A DNA stretch of 47,253 nucleotides, from assembly GCA_003221195.1 (NCBI GenBank), contig QHQO01000029.1:1-47253 (forward strand), given 5' to 3'. The position numbers and the translations under genes are program-made. The DNA is from Verrucomicrobiota bacterium. GTDB taxonomy: Bacteria; Verrucomicrobiota; Verrucomicrobiia; Chthoniobacterales; UBA10450. Every line of letters begins with the position of its first letter. Position 1 is the stretch's first letter. Below, piece by piece: positions 25,753 through 34,211 of the stretch. A model generated the notes under the pieces. It did no database searches, was not told the origin of the DNA, and saw only the letters and a program-made list of their open reading frames with translations.

Positions 25753-26853
25753 ATGAAAGCGGATTCAGTCGGCCAGCTAATCATGACCGGTGTGCCCGGG
25801 AAGGAATTAGATGGGAAAACGGCGAAGTTATTCAGGAAGGTGACACCGGGCGCCTTTATTTTGTTTGGCCGCAACATCGAAAGTGCGCCGCAGTTAAGAA
25901 AACTGATCGATGATTTGCGCGATTTAAGCGAGATCGAGCCCATCATTACAATTGATCAGGAAGGGGGCCGCGTTTCGCGTCTCCGATTGATCGGCAATGA
26001 ACCGCCGAATGCGCAGCAACTCCGCGATAAGAATGACATGGATCTCATCCGCCGTCATGGTGACATCACGGGGCGATTGCTTCGCCTCTTCGGTTTCAAT
26101 CTAGACTTGTGCCCGGTCCTGGACATTTCGTTCGATGACAACGCAGACAATTCTCTGCGGGGCCGCTGTTACGGGAAAACAGTCGATCAGGTTGTTCGCA
26201 ACGCTGGTGCGTTCAATCGCGCCTTGAGAGGGCAGGGGATCACAAGCTGCGGCAAACATTTTCCGGGCTACTCCGCCGCGAGTTCGGACGCACACTACGA
26301 ATTGCCGCGGATCGATCGGACCCGTGAACAACTGGATCGGAGCGAACTGGCTGTATTTCGGGAAGTCATCCACGATGTAGACAGCATGATGATCTGTCAC
26401 GGCTGGTATCCCTGCTTTGAACCCGAAAAGACGCCTGCCACTTTATCGCGTCGGGTCGTAACCGATTTGTTGCGCAACGAATTCGGTTTCGATGGGCTTG
26501 TCATGACTGACGATCTCGACATGGGTGCAATCCTTACCGGCTATCAGCTCGAAGACACGATTCGACTGGCGATTGCGGCAGGGAACGACGTGGCGATGAT
26601 TTGCCATCGCATTCCTGAGATTGAGAACGTCCAACGGATCCTTGCTACGTTGCCGCAAGATCAAATCGATCGCGCTTTGCGAAATGTGGCCCAATTCAAA
26701 GAAAGACTTACACCAGCCGGCAAATTTTCTGAAGTTGCCTTCCGTAAGATTGATGACGAGATCCGGGACCTGCGCGTCGCGGTCCTCGGCGAAGAACACG
26801 TCAGACAGACGGCGTCTCAAAGCGTTCAACGCTCGCCTGTAGAGATGTTTTGA
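25753..26853 (+). CDS. nagZ: Beta-N-acetylhexosaminidase (glycoside hydrolase family 3)
   Basis: 366 residues from ATG 25753. A GH3 TIM barrel: TIDQEGGRVSRL, the substrate-binding KHFPGYSAASSDAHYELP, and the nucleophile Asp in LVMTDDLDMGAI. Family members with this lone barrel remove GlcNAc from murein fragments in recycling. The dyad Asp-His of the flexible loop is kept (SDAH), but the usual HG after KHFPG is YS here. No signal peptide is visible, consistent with a cytoplasmic NagZ. Confidence 0.9.
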   Translation: MKADSVGQLIMTGVPGKELDGKTAKLFRKVTPGAFILFGRNIESAPQLRKLIDDLRDLSEIEPIITIDQEGGRVSRLRLIGNEPPNAQQLRDKNDMDLIRRHGDITGRLLRLFGFNLDLCPVLDISFDDNADNSLRGRCYGKTVDQVVRNAGAFNRALRGQGITSCGKHFPGYSAASSDAHYELPRIDRTREQLDRSELAVFREVIHDVDSMMICHGWYPCFEPEKTPATLSRRVVTDLLRNEFGFDGLVMTDDLDMGAILTGYQLEDTIRLAIAAGNDVAMICHRIPEIENVQRILATLPQDQIDRALRNVAQFKERLTPAGKFSEVAFRKIDDEIRDLRVAVLGEEHVRQTASQSVQRSPVEMF

Positions 26854-26933
26854 TCTTCGGAGCGCCATTCCCGCGCGTGAGGCGGGTATGCATCTTGACC
26901 CCTTAGGCGACTCCAGATTATTCTCCGCTTTCT

Positions 26934-28910
26934 GTGCGCGCCGAACTTACCATTCGCGGGATAATTATAGGCGTCATCATCACGCTGGTGTTCACCGCGG
27001 CCAATGTGTACTTCGGTCTCAAGGCAGGTCTCACGTTTTCGACGTCGATTCCAGCGGCGGTGATTTCGATGGCGATCCTGCGCGCTTTTCGTGACGCGAC
27101 TATTCAGGAAAACAATATTGTGCAGACGGTTGCCTCAGCGGCAGGCACACTATCGTCGATCATTTTCGTGCTGCCGGGTTTGATCATGATTGGCTGGTGG
27201 ACTGGTTTTCCGTTCTGGATCTCTTTCGCAATTTGCGCGTTGGGCGGCATTCTGGGCGTGATGTACTCGATCCCGCTGCGGCGCGCGTTGGTGACTACGT
27301 CTGACCTGCCGTATCCCGAAGGCGTCGCCTGCGCTGAGGTTCTGAAGGTCGGCAGTACCAGCGATACCGCGCACGCTTCCGACATCGAACACGGGCGCGC
27401 AGGTCTGCTTGCCGTGTTGTGGGGATCGATCGTGGCAGCTGCATTTGCGGTGATCGTGGCCACGCAACTGTTTGCCTCAGATCTGGCGCAAACCTTTCGA
27501 ATCGGCAGGCGCGGTGCGGTGAGCGGTTATGATTTCTCTCTTTCGTTCGCGCTGCTCGCCATTGGACATTTGGTTGGTCTTTCGGTCGGCCTTGCAATGC
27601 TCATCGGCGCCGTGATCGGCTGGGGCTGGGGAGTGCCGCACTACTCAGCGCTCGTGCAAGACTTCAGTACCAGCGCGGCGGCGCTCGCGCAGAGCACCTG
27701 GAGCCGTAAGGTGCGTTTCGTCGGCGCGGGCGCGATAGGTGTGTCAGCCGTTTGGACCTTGCTCAAATTGGTAAAACCCGTCGCCAAGGGTCTCGCCGGC
27801 GCGATGGCCGCATCGCGCGCACGCAAAGCGGGCAAGGCAGACACGCTGCCGATTACCGAGCGTGATATCCCTATCGGCATTGTCGGTCTTGTCACATTGG
27901 CTTGCATGCTCCCGATTGGCTGGCTGCTCGGCTATTTCGGCACTGCGAGCGGTCTCGGCGCGCATGTAACAACGCTCATTATCGGCGGCGTCGCCTACGT
28001 CGTATTGATGAGCTTCTTCGTCTCGGCGGTTTGCGGTTACATGGCTGGTCTGATCGGTTCCTCCAACAGTCCGCTGTCGGGGATTGGCATTCTGGTCGTC
28101 ATTGGCGCTGCGTTGCTGCTCGTGTTCGGGATTAAGCCGTACGTGTCGCCGGACGCGAGTAAGGCATTGATGGCGTTCGCGCTTTTTACCACCGCAGTAA
28201 TCTTCAACGTTGCCGCGATTGCGAACAATAACCTGCAGGATCTAAAGACCGGTCAGTTGGTTGATGCAACGCCGTGGAAGCAGCAAGTGGCGCTCGTGAT
28301 CGGTGTAGTCGCGGGTTCGTTCGTGATTCCGCCGGTTCTTGATCTGGTGAACCATGCTTACGGATTCGTGGGCGCCCCGGGTGCTGAGCTGCGGCACAAT
28401 CCATTACCGGCGCCACAGGCCGGGCTGATTTCTTCGCTAGCACGGGGGGTGATCGCTGCTGATATCGACTGGAGTTTAATCCGGACCGGCGGATTGATCG
28501 GTATTTGCATCATTCTGCTGGACGAAATCCTCGCGCGCACGACCCGACACATGCGTGTTCCTCCACTGGCCGTCGGTCTTGGAATTTATCTCCCAACGCA
28601 GAGCACTTTGATGATCGTGGTCGGCGCGGTCGCGGGCTGGGTCTTCGACAAACGAGCTGAACGCAGCTCCAGGCCGGACGCAACGAAGCAGCTCGGGGTG
28701 CTACTGGCGTCGGGCTTGATCGTCGGCGAGAGCGTGATCGGCGTGGTGATCTCCGCAATTGTCGTGTTCTCTGGTGTATCTGCACCGCTGGCGCTCGTTG
28801 GGTCAGGCTTCGGAACCGCTGCGATTATCATCGGAGGGGTTGTATTCGCCGCTACTGCAATAGTACTTTATCGGTGGATCCTGCGGATGGGGACTACAAA
28901 ATCGACATGA
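26934..28910 (+). CDS. OPT family oligopeptide transporter
   Basis: 658 residues from GTG 26934 (MRAELTIRGIIIGVIIT), with about 14-16 membrane helices. The N-terminal signature ANVYFGLKAGLTFSTSIPAAVI and the segment TSDLPYPEGVACAEVL are typical of bacterial OPT proteins. They import peptides such as glutathione, or metal chelates, with protons. The stop overlaps the next start as ATGA, so it is probably coupled to the selenoprotein peroxiredoxin downstream. No Shine-Dalgarno is visible at the GTG. Confidence 0.92.
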   Translation: MRAELTIRGIIIGVIITLVFTAANVYFGLKAGLTFSTSIPAAVISMAILRAFRDATIQENNIVQTVASAAGTLSSIIFVLPGLIMIGWWTGFPFWISFAICALGGILGVMYSIPLRRALVTTSDLPYPEGVACAEVLKVGSTSDTAHASDIEHGRAGLLAVLWGSIVAAAFAVIVATQLFASDLAQTFRIGRRGAVSGYDFSLSFALLAIGHLVGLSVGLAMLIGAVIGWGWGVPHYSALVQDFSTSAAALAQSTWSRKVRFVGAGAIGVSAVWTLLKLVKPVAKGLAGAMAASRARKAGKADTLPITERDIPIGIVGLVTLACMLPIGWLLGYFGTASGLGAHVTTLIIGGVAYVVLMSFFVSAVCGYMAGLIGSSNSPLSGIGILVVIGAALLLVFGIKPYVSPDASKALMAFALFTTAVIFNVAAIANNNLQDLKTGQLVDATPWKQQVALVIGVVAGSFVIPPVLDLVNHAYGFVGAPGAELRHNPLPAPQAGLISSLARGVIAADIDWSLIRTGGLIGICIILLDEILARTTRHMRVPPLAVGLGIYLPTQSTLMIVVGAVAGWVFDKRAERSSRPDATKQLGVLLASGLIVGESVIGVVISAIVVFSGVSAPLALVGSGFGTAAIIIGGVVFAATAIVLYRWILRMGTTKST

Positions 28911-29695
28911 AACAAAGCTGGAATTGGTCGCTCTGGATCGGGTTCCTTTTCGCGTTGGCTGGTTTCTTCAGCTACACATTTTTCGCGCAATTCCCAATCA
29001 CGCGCGATTTCCCCTGGGCGAATCTCTTGTTGTTTGCTGCGGGCGGAATTTGTCTCGTGGTGGGACTATTCCGTGCATTTGGCAATGCCCGGGCTTATCG
29101 CGGCAAGATCTTCGGACCAATTTTGTCCACGCTGGCGATATTGATGTTCGGTTTATTTTCTTACGTTCTCTTCTACGAGCTGCGACAGGTCCCGCCTTCA
29201 ACTGCTGCGCCGCGAGTCGGACAAAAAGCGCCCGAGTTTACGTTGTCGGATCAAGATAGGAAGGATGTGTCTCTTCGTGATCTCGGTAGCAAATCGAAAG
29301 CCGTCGCGCTGATTTTTTATCGCGGTTTCTGGTGACCATTGTGTAACTCCGAGTTGCGGAGTTTCCAGCAAAGGCTTCCGGAACTTGAATCGCGCGGGAT
29401 TCACGTCGTTGCGATTAGCGTGGACCCACCGGAAATCAATCGGCGCCAACGACAAAAGCTTGGCTACACCTATACATTCCTGTCCGATCCAAAGGCGGAA
29501 GTGATTCGGCGTTACGATCTGTTGCATCGCGGCGCAGGACCTAAAGGGACGGATATCGCGCGCCCGGCAGAGTTTCTCATTGATTCGAGCGGAATAATCC
29601 GCTGGGTGAATCTCACCGAGAACATCGCCGTACGTGCGCGTCCAGAACAGGTGCTGGAGGTCTTCGAACAGGGTGAGCAACGTGCCTCTCAATAG
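28907..29695 (+). CDS. Membrane-anchored peroxiredoxin-like selenoprotein (Sec at in-frame TGA 29333-29335)
   Basis: The frame reads through a single TGA at codon 143 to give 262 residues with an AhpC/TSA domain. Three membrane helices occupy about 8-28, 38-58 and 68-90. The redoxin domain then starts VGQKAPEFTLSDQD, continues VALIFYRGFW, Sec143, PLC146, then NSELRSFQQRLPELES, VVAISVDPPEINR, YTFLSDPKAEVIRRYD and IARPAEFLIDSSGIIRWV. Homologous proteins have Cys at this position (RGxWCPxC). Both halves share the frame and the same domain, which argues against two genes. A stem-loop follows the TGA. Three helices suggest the domain faces the periplasm, if the N-terminus is inside. Likely a peroxide or disulfide reductase. 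A nonsense mutation is the less likely alternative. Confidence 0.87.
29329..29368 (+). promoter_or_regulatory. Bacterial SECIS-like stem-loop
   Basis: After the TGA comes a 9-base spacer, then AACTCCG (29345-29351), loop AGTTG (29352-29356) and CGGAGTT (29357-29363), a perfect 7-bp stem. A lower stem CTGG (29329-29332) with CCAG (29365-29368) would enclose the TGA. The loop begins 16 bases after the TGA and has G as its second base, in line with the published bacterial SECIS consensus as I recall it (apical loop within roughly 16-37 nt, G among the first two loop bases). Confidence 0.8.
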
Positions 29696-29761
29696 TTGCA
29701 AGCCAATGTCGCTGAGCACTGCGATTGACGGCGCTCCGCCGCTTCAATACGTTGTGCGCTC

Positions 29762-30466
29762 GTGCACCCGGAACTGGAACAACTTCTTATCCTTCAAGAT
29801 CGACAGCAGAAGATTCGGCAAATCCAGAGCGAGATCGAGACCGTGCCGCTGCGACGAACGAGTCTTGAAGCGCAGCTGGCAGCAAGCGCAAGTGCGGTAG
29901 ACGCACTGAAACAAAAGGCGCGCCAGGTCGAAGTGGACCGGAAGAGGCTTGAGCTCGACGTGGGGACACGCACGGAATCCATCTCGCGTCTCAAGACGCA
30001 GCAGTATCAGACGCGGAAGAACGATGAATTTCAGGCGCTCGGCCACGAAATCGAGCGGTACGAAAATGAAATTCGCAAGATCGAGGATCAAGAGCTCGAA
30101 CTGATGGTGCAAGCTGACACAGTTAAGGCCGACCTGGTTGAAGAAGAAAAGAAGGCGGCCAGCGTCAAAGAATCAATCGCACGGCAAACGGCTGATCTCG
30201 ACGAAAAGTCGAAAGCTTTGCAGTCGCGCCTCGAAGAATTGACCAGGGAACGCGCAGAATTGGCGACAAAAATCGATGAGGATTTGCTTTCACGTTTCGA
30301 GCGTCTTTTTAACAGCAAAGGCGATGCTGCAATAGTCGCAATCGAGCATGGAGTCTGCACGGGGTGCCACATGAAGGTGACGAGTGCGACCTCGGCCAGT
30401 GCCAGAGCCGGGAAAGAGATCGTGAGTTGCGAGAATTGCGGCCGTATTCTCTACGAAGCGCCGTGA
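29762..30466 (+). CDS. Coiled-coil protein with C-terminal C4 zinc ribbon
   Basis: 234 residues starting at GTG 29762. Residues about 5-180 form a long antiparallel coiled coil rich in Gln, Glu, Arg and Lys. The C-terminus has the C4 zinc ribbon VCTGCHMKV ... SCENCGRILY. It matches the DUF164/zf-RING_7 family, whose biochemical role is only partly known; nucleic-acid binding has been proposed. It is 66 bp downstream of the selenoprotein on the same strand. Confidence 0.88.
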   Translation: MHPELEQLLILQDRQQKIRQIQSEIETVPLRRTSLEAQLAASASAVDALKQKARQVEVDRKRLELDVGTRTESISRLKTQQYQTRKNDEFQALGHEIERYENEIRKIEDQELELMVQADTVKADLVEEEKKAASVKESIARQTADLDEKSKALQSRLEELTRERAELATKIDEDLLSRFERLFNSKGDAAIVAIEHGVCTGCHMKVTSATSASARAGKEIVSCENCGRILYEAP

Positions 30467-30537
30467 TAATCTACCTCTACCTCTCAATCTGGTCCTCCGC
30501 AGAATAAGACAAAGAGGTAGCGGAAGAGGAAGAGTGC

Positions 30538-31710
30538 TCACACATTGAACCGGAACAAAATCACGTCGCCGTCGCGCACAACATAGTCTTTCCCTTCGAG
30601 GCGAATCTTCCCCCCTTCACGAGCTTTCATCAGTGACCCTGCGGCAATCAGGTCATCACAGGAAATCGTTTCTGCCGCGATAAAACCGCGTTCGAAATCG
30701 GAATGGATAGTTCCAGCAGCAGTTGCTGCTTTGTCGCCCGCGTGAATCGTCCACGCGCGCGATTCCTTTTCGCCGGTGGTAAGAAACGTGCGCAGGCCGA
30801 GCAAATGATAAACGGCCCGAATGAGTGCGTGCACGCCGGTGTCTTCCACACCTAAATCGCGAAGATAATCCAGCGCCTCCTGCTCGTTGAGATCAACCAG
30901 CTCACTTTCCAGTTGCGCGCTGATGACGATTGCCTCCATGGCGAAATGGTGGCGCGCGTATTGCTGAACCGCTGCGACATGCTTTGCGGCCGTGTAGCCG
31001 AGATCATTGACCCCGGTGTTCTGTCGATTAGTCGTCCCGCTGCCGCGTTCAGCGCCCACGGCTACAGACGCCAACTCCGATTCCGCGACGTTGCAGGCGA
31101 AAATTGTCGGCTTTGACGTGAGCAGGAAAAACCCGCGTGCAATTGCTTTTTCCTCTGGCGTTAAGTCCGCATTGATGGCGGGTTTTCCTGCATCCAGATG
31201 GGGCAATAGCTTCTCGATAATCGCGTTCTCGTTCTTTGCGGTTTTATCGCCGGCGCGGACTTCCTTGTGCAATCGATCGTGTCTTTTCTGAAGCGAGGCT
31301 AGATCCGCCAGGACGAGCTCGGTGTTGATTACTTCAATATCTCGAACCGGATCGATGGTGGCGCTGACGTGATGGATATTGCTGTCTTCGAAGCAGCGCA
31401 CCACCTGGACAATCGCGTCCACTTCACGAATGTGATGAAGGAATTGATTTCCGAGCCCTTCACCTGCGCTGGCGCCTTTGACCAGGCCGGCAATATCGAC
31501 GAATTCGATCGCAGCTGGGACAATTTTTTTCGAATGGGAAATCTGCGCGATTTTTTGCAGGCGCGGATCAGGCACGGTCACAACGCCGACGTTTGGATCG
31601 ATAGTGCAAAAAGGATAATTTTCCGCCGGCGCCTTATGCGTCCGCGTAACGGCGTTAAAAAGCGTCGACTTCCCGACGTTTGGCAATCCTACAATTCCGG
31701 CGCTGAGCAT
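30538..31710 (-). CDS. ychF: Redox-regulated ATPase YchF (OLA1-like)
   Basis: 390 residues from ATG 31710. The P-loop is [14 protein letters not shown] and the G3 region is [20 protein letters not shown]. The NVAE segment stands in the place of the NKxD motif, which in YchF switches specificity to ATP. The C-terminal TGS-like domain ends [11 protein letters not shown]. An extra stretch of about 28 residues ([18 protein letters not shown] and following) sits between NVAESEL and HVAAVQQYA and is absent from ordinary YchF. The protein binds ribosomes and modulates stress responses. Confidence 0.94.
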   Translation of the reverse strand: MLSAGIVGLPNVGKSTLFNAVTRTHKAPAENYPFCTIDPNVGVVTVPDPRLQKIAQISHSKKIVPAAIEFVDIAGLVKGASAGEGLGNQFLHHIREVDAIVQVVRCFEDSNIHHVSATIDPVRDIEVINTELVLADLASLQKRHDRLHKEVRAGDKTAKNENAIIEKLLPHLDAGKPAINADLTPEEKAIARGFFLLTSKPTIFACNVAESELASVAVGAERGSGTTNRQNTGVNDLGYTAAKHVAAVQQYARHHFAMEAIVISAQLESELVDLNEQEALDYLRDLGVEDTGVHALIRAVYHLLGLRTFLTTGEKESRAWTIHAGDKAATAAGTIHSDFERGFIAAETISCDDLIAAGSLMKAREGGKIRLEGKDYVVRDGDVILFRFNV

Positions 31711-31811
31711 GATTTTCTCTGTAGCGGCGGTCTGTGACCGCTGCAAATTGCTGCTGTGGCGCTTTCAGAAATAGGTTCGTGAATGATTTGATCGAGCGCC
31801 GCTGCAAACTT

Positions 31812-31828
31812 GACGGCTTAAAGCCGTC
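31812..31828. repeat. Near-perfect 17-bp palindrome between ychF and tRNA-Pro
   Basis: GACGGCTT-A-AAGCCGTC. It lies in a 179-bp gap with no other feature apart from the tRNA that follows. A similar palindromic block (GCCGT, TTCA, ACGGC) occurs near 41869-41882. Confidence 0.6.
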
Positions 31829-31889
31829 GAGTTCGTTAATGAGCTTTACTTGGCGATTTTGTCCGCTTGGTGAATAGTTCGCATTCGAT

Positions 31890-31963
31890 CGGGCCGTAGC
31901 ACAGCTTGGTAGTGCGCTTGAATGGGGTTCAAGAGGTCGCGGGTTCAAATCCCGCCGGCCCGA
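31890..31963 (+). tRNA. tRNA-Pro (GGG)
   Basis: A 74-nt cloverleaf. Acceptor CGGGCCG pairs with CGGCCCG, discriminator A. The anticodon stem CTTGA/TCAAG encloses ATGGGGT, giving anticodon GGG with G37 (the TrmD substrate). T arm GCGGG-TTCAAAT-CCCGC is perfect. No CCA is encoded. Confidence 0.97.
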
Positions 31964-32021
31964 TTATTCTAAATCCTGCGTGGTTTCGAATCGCCAAGGC
32001 CATCGTGCTCCCTAAACGAAA

Positions 32022-32480
32022 ATGCAAAATAGAAGAATAGTGGCTGCTTCTTTTACCGTTGGCCTTGCGCTCCTTTGTGCTGTTTTGCCAGTCGCCGGTA
32101 AGGACTCGGAAAACTTTCGCCCGGTTAAGCTAAATACTGACGCTTTGACGTACGCCAAAAAACTCATTAGCGAAGGACACGTCGTGGTCGACCGAAAAGG
32201 TGCCTGGGCCGAAGACCGACCTTCGACCGAGCTCGAGAATGAGTTTATCCGTCTGCACGGATTCAGCGAATATGCAAAATGGCATCTCGGAATCGACGAT
32301 CGCTACCCCGAGAACACCAAACGGAGATACAAATTTCCCTATGGCGACTTCAAAAACGTTCATCGCTGTGGGGTGCTAGCTCTACAAGCTCGAGCAGCTG
32401 ATTACAGGTATTCCGAAATCGAAAATGCGGCGGCACAACTCAGGGCGATGATCGAAGAAACTCGGAATAGAACGCCCTGA
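32022..32480 (+). CDS. Exported conserved-looking protein of unknown function
   Basis: 152 residues with a clear signal peptide (RRIVAASFTVGLALLCAVLPVAG). The body is mostly helical and polar, with ISEGHVVVDRKGAWAEDRPS and HGFSEYAKWHLGIDDRYPEN, the latter Trp/Tyr-rich. One Cys (HRCGVLAL). I do not recognise the family. It stands alone, 58 bp after tRNA-Pro, facing the convergent deacylase gene. Confidence 0.72.
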   Translation: MQNRRIVAASFTVGLALLCAVLPVAGKDSENFRPVKLNTDALTYAKKLISEGHVVVDRKGAWAEDRPSTELENEFIRLHGFSEYAKWHLGIDDRYPENTKRRYKFPYGDFKNVHRCGVLALQARAADYRYSEIENAAAQLRAMIEETRNRTP

Positions 32481-32509
32481 CGAGGATGATTCGTGATTTG
32501 CTGCTATTT

Positions 32510-33364
32510 CTACGTCCACGCTGTTAGAAACGCATCGATCAGTTCTGGGAGATCCTCGCTATAACCGCCTTCGAGGATCACAGCCGTCGGCGTATCGATC
32601 TTGTGCAAAAATTCTCCAAGCGTACTGAAATCCTCGCGCTCAAGCATCATCTGCACCAGTGGATCGCATGCGTAGGCGTCGAAGCCTGCCGAAACAAGGA
32701 GCAGATCGGGGTTAAACGCTACCAATTTTTCCAGCGCCCACTTAGCCATCTCGACATGTTGGTTTCGGGGCGTCCCGGGACCGAGTGGATAATTCGTCAC
32801 ATGCGCAAACGATTTTGTGCCCGTTCCAGGGTAACCGGGGAATTGATGGATGGATGCAAAGGCAATCCGCGAATTGTTCGCGACAATCGCTTCGGTCCCA
32901 TTGCCGTGATGCGCATCGAAATCCCAAATCGCAACGCGTCTGGCGGAGTCTTCCAGCGCATCAAGGGCGGCAATGGCGATGTTGTTGAAGTAACAAAATC
33001 CCATCGCGCGATTCTGGGTTGCGTGATGTCCAGGCGGCCGCATGAGACTGAATGCGCGCTCGCCGCTCAGCGCTGCCCGCGCAGCTTCGATCGCCGCGCC
33101 TGCAGAACGCAAAGCATGTTCATAAATCTTTGGGTAAACCGGCGTGTCCGCGTCAAAGTCACGCGTTGCGTTTCTGATCCTTTCCACATGATCACGCGAA
33201 TGCGCCCGCAACAGAGCTGCTTCACTGGCAGGCTTGGGAATGCGCCATTCCCAATCAGGATGTCGCTCCTTTAGTAATGGAACGCTACGCGTGATCCTGG
33301 CAGGCCGCTCAGGATGGGCGGGCGCCGAGTACGCCAGGCAGGATTCGTCGTGAAAAATAATCAT
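32510..33364 (-). CDS. Histone deacetylase family protein
   Basis: 284 residues, a class II-like arginase-fold zinc amidohydrolase. The charge-relay and zinc residues are in RPPGHHATQ, WDFDAHHGNGT, SAGFDAY and ILEGGYSEDL. Bacterial relatives include acetylpolyamine amidohydrolases and acetoin-utilisation AcuC-like proteins; the substrate here cannot be told. It is divergent from the glycosyltransferase at 33408 with only a 43-bp gap. Confidence 0.92.
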   Translation of the reverse strand: MIIFHDESCLAYSAPAHPERPARITRSVPLLKERHPDWEWRIPKPASEAALLRAHSRDHVERIRNATRDFDADTPVYPKIYEHALRSAGAAIEAARAALSGERAFSLMRPPGHHATQNRAMGFCYFNNIAIAALDALEDSARRVAIWDFDAHHGNGTEAIVANNSRIAFASIHQFPGYPGTGTKSFAHVTNYPLGPGTPRNQHVEMAKWALEKLVAFNPDLLLVSAGFDAYACDPLVQMMLEREDFSTLGEFLHKIDTPTAVILEGGYSEDLPELIDAFLTAWT

Positions 33365-33407
33365 GATGTTTGCAAGGTGACGGTTCAGCGGATATTCGGC
33401 TACGACG

Positions 33408-34145
33408 ATGCTAAATGGCCAGAAAATTGTGGTGGTAATGCCCGCTTACAACGCGGCGCGCACTTTGCAACGCACTTACGATGAAGTGATGGCACATGGG
33501 ATTGTTGATTTTGTGATCGTCGTGGACGACGCCAGCCACGACGATACCGTCGCAATCGCGCGAACGCTTGAACGTGTTCAGGTAGAAGTCCATCCCGAAA
33601 ATCGCGGCTACGGCGCAAACCAAAAAACTTGTTATCGCCTGGCGCTGGCTGCAGGTGCGGACATTATCATCATGATTCATCCCGACTATCAGTACACGCC
33701 GCAGCTAATCCCCGCGATGGCGGCTCTGGTGGCGAGTGGCCTTTATCCCACCGTACTTGGGTCGCGTATTCTTGGTGGGGGCGCGCTGCGTGGCGGTATG
33801 CCTTTGTGGAAATACGTCTCAAACCGTTTTCTAACACTTGCGGAAAATGCTCTCATCGGCGCGAAACTCTCGGAATATCATACTGGTTACCGCGCCTATT
33901 CGCGCCAATTGCTAGAGCGTCTGCCATTGGACCGAAACTCTGATGATTTCGTTTTCGATAACCAGATCCTTGTACAAATCATTGCCCTCGGCTGCGCGAT
34001 CGGTGAAGTGACCTGTCCTGCGCGCTACATGCCCGAAGCTTCATCGATAAATTTTCGCAGAAGCGTGCGCTATGGCCTGGGCTGCCTGGCAACTGCGATT
34101 CGTTTCCGTTTGGCGAGCTGGAAACTCGCGGAACCGATTGTTTAA
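33408..34145 (+). CDS. Family 2 glycosyltransferase
   Basis: 245 residues with a GT-A fold. VVVMPAYNAARTLQRT opens the domain; IVVDDASHDDTVAIA holds the nucleotide-binding Asp; the metal site is IHPDYQY rather than a plain DXD; GYGANQKTCY precedes the helix. HTGYRAYSRQLLERLPL is typical of polyprenyl-phosphate glycosyltransferases. No membrane helices, so it acts at the cytoplasmic face. The donor and acceptor are unknown. Confidence 0.9.
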   Translation: MLNGQKIVVVMPAYNAARTLQRTYDEVMAHGIVDFVIVVDDASHDDTVAIARTLERVQVEVHPENRGYGANQKTCYRLALAAGADIIIMIHPDYQYTPQLIPAMAALVASGLYPTVLGSRILGGGALRGGMPLWKYVSNRFLTLAENALIGAKLSEYHTGYRAYSRQLLERLPLDRNSDDFVFDNQILVQIIALGCAIGEVTCPARYMPEASSINFRRSVRYGLGCLATAIRFRLASWKLAEPIV

Positions 34146-34211
34146 GTCCGTGAGACAATAGAATCTGCCGAAAGCCAACTCCCTCTCGGCCTCCGTCGTC
34201 TGTTTTTCGGA

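Noticed and set aside
29339-29695. A separate 118-residue peroxiredoxin gene starting at TTG 29339
   Set aside because: Its first codons lie inside the active-site motif and it lacks the first half of the redoxin fold, which is in frame just upstream of the TGA.
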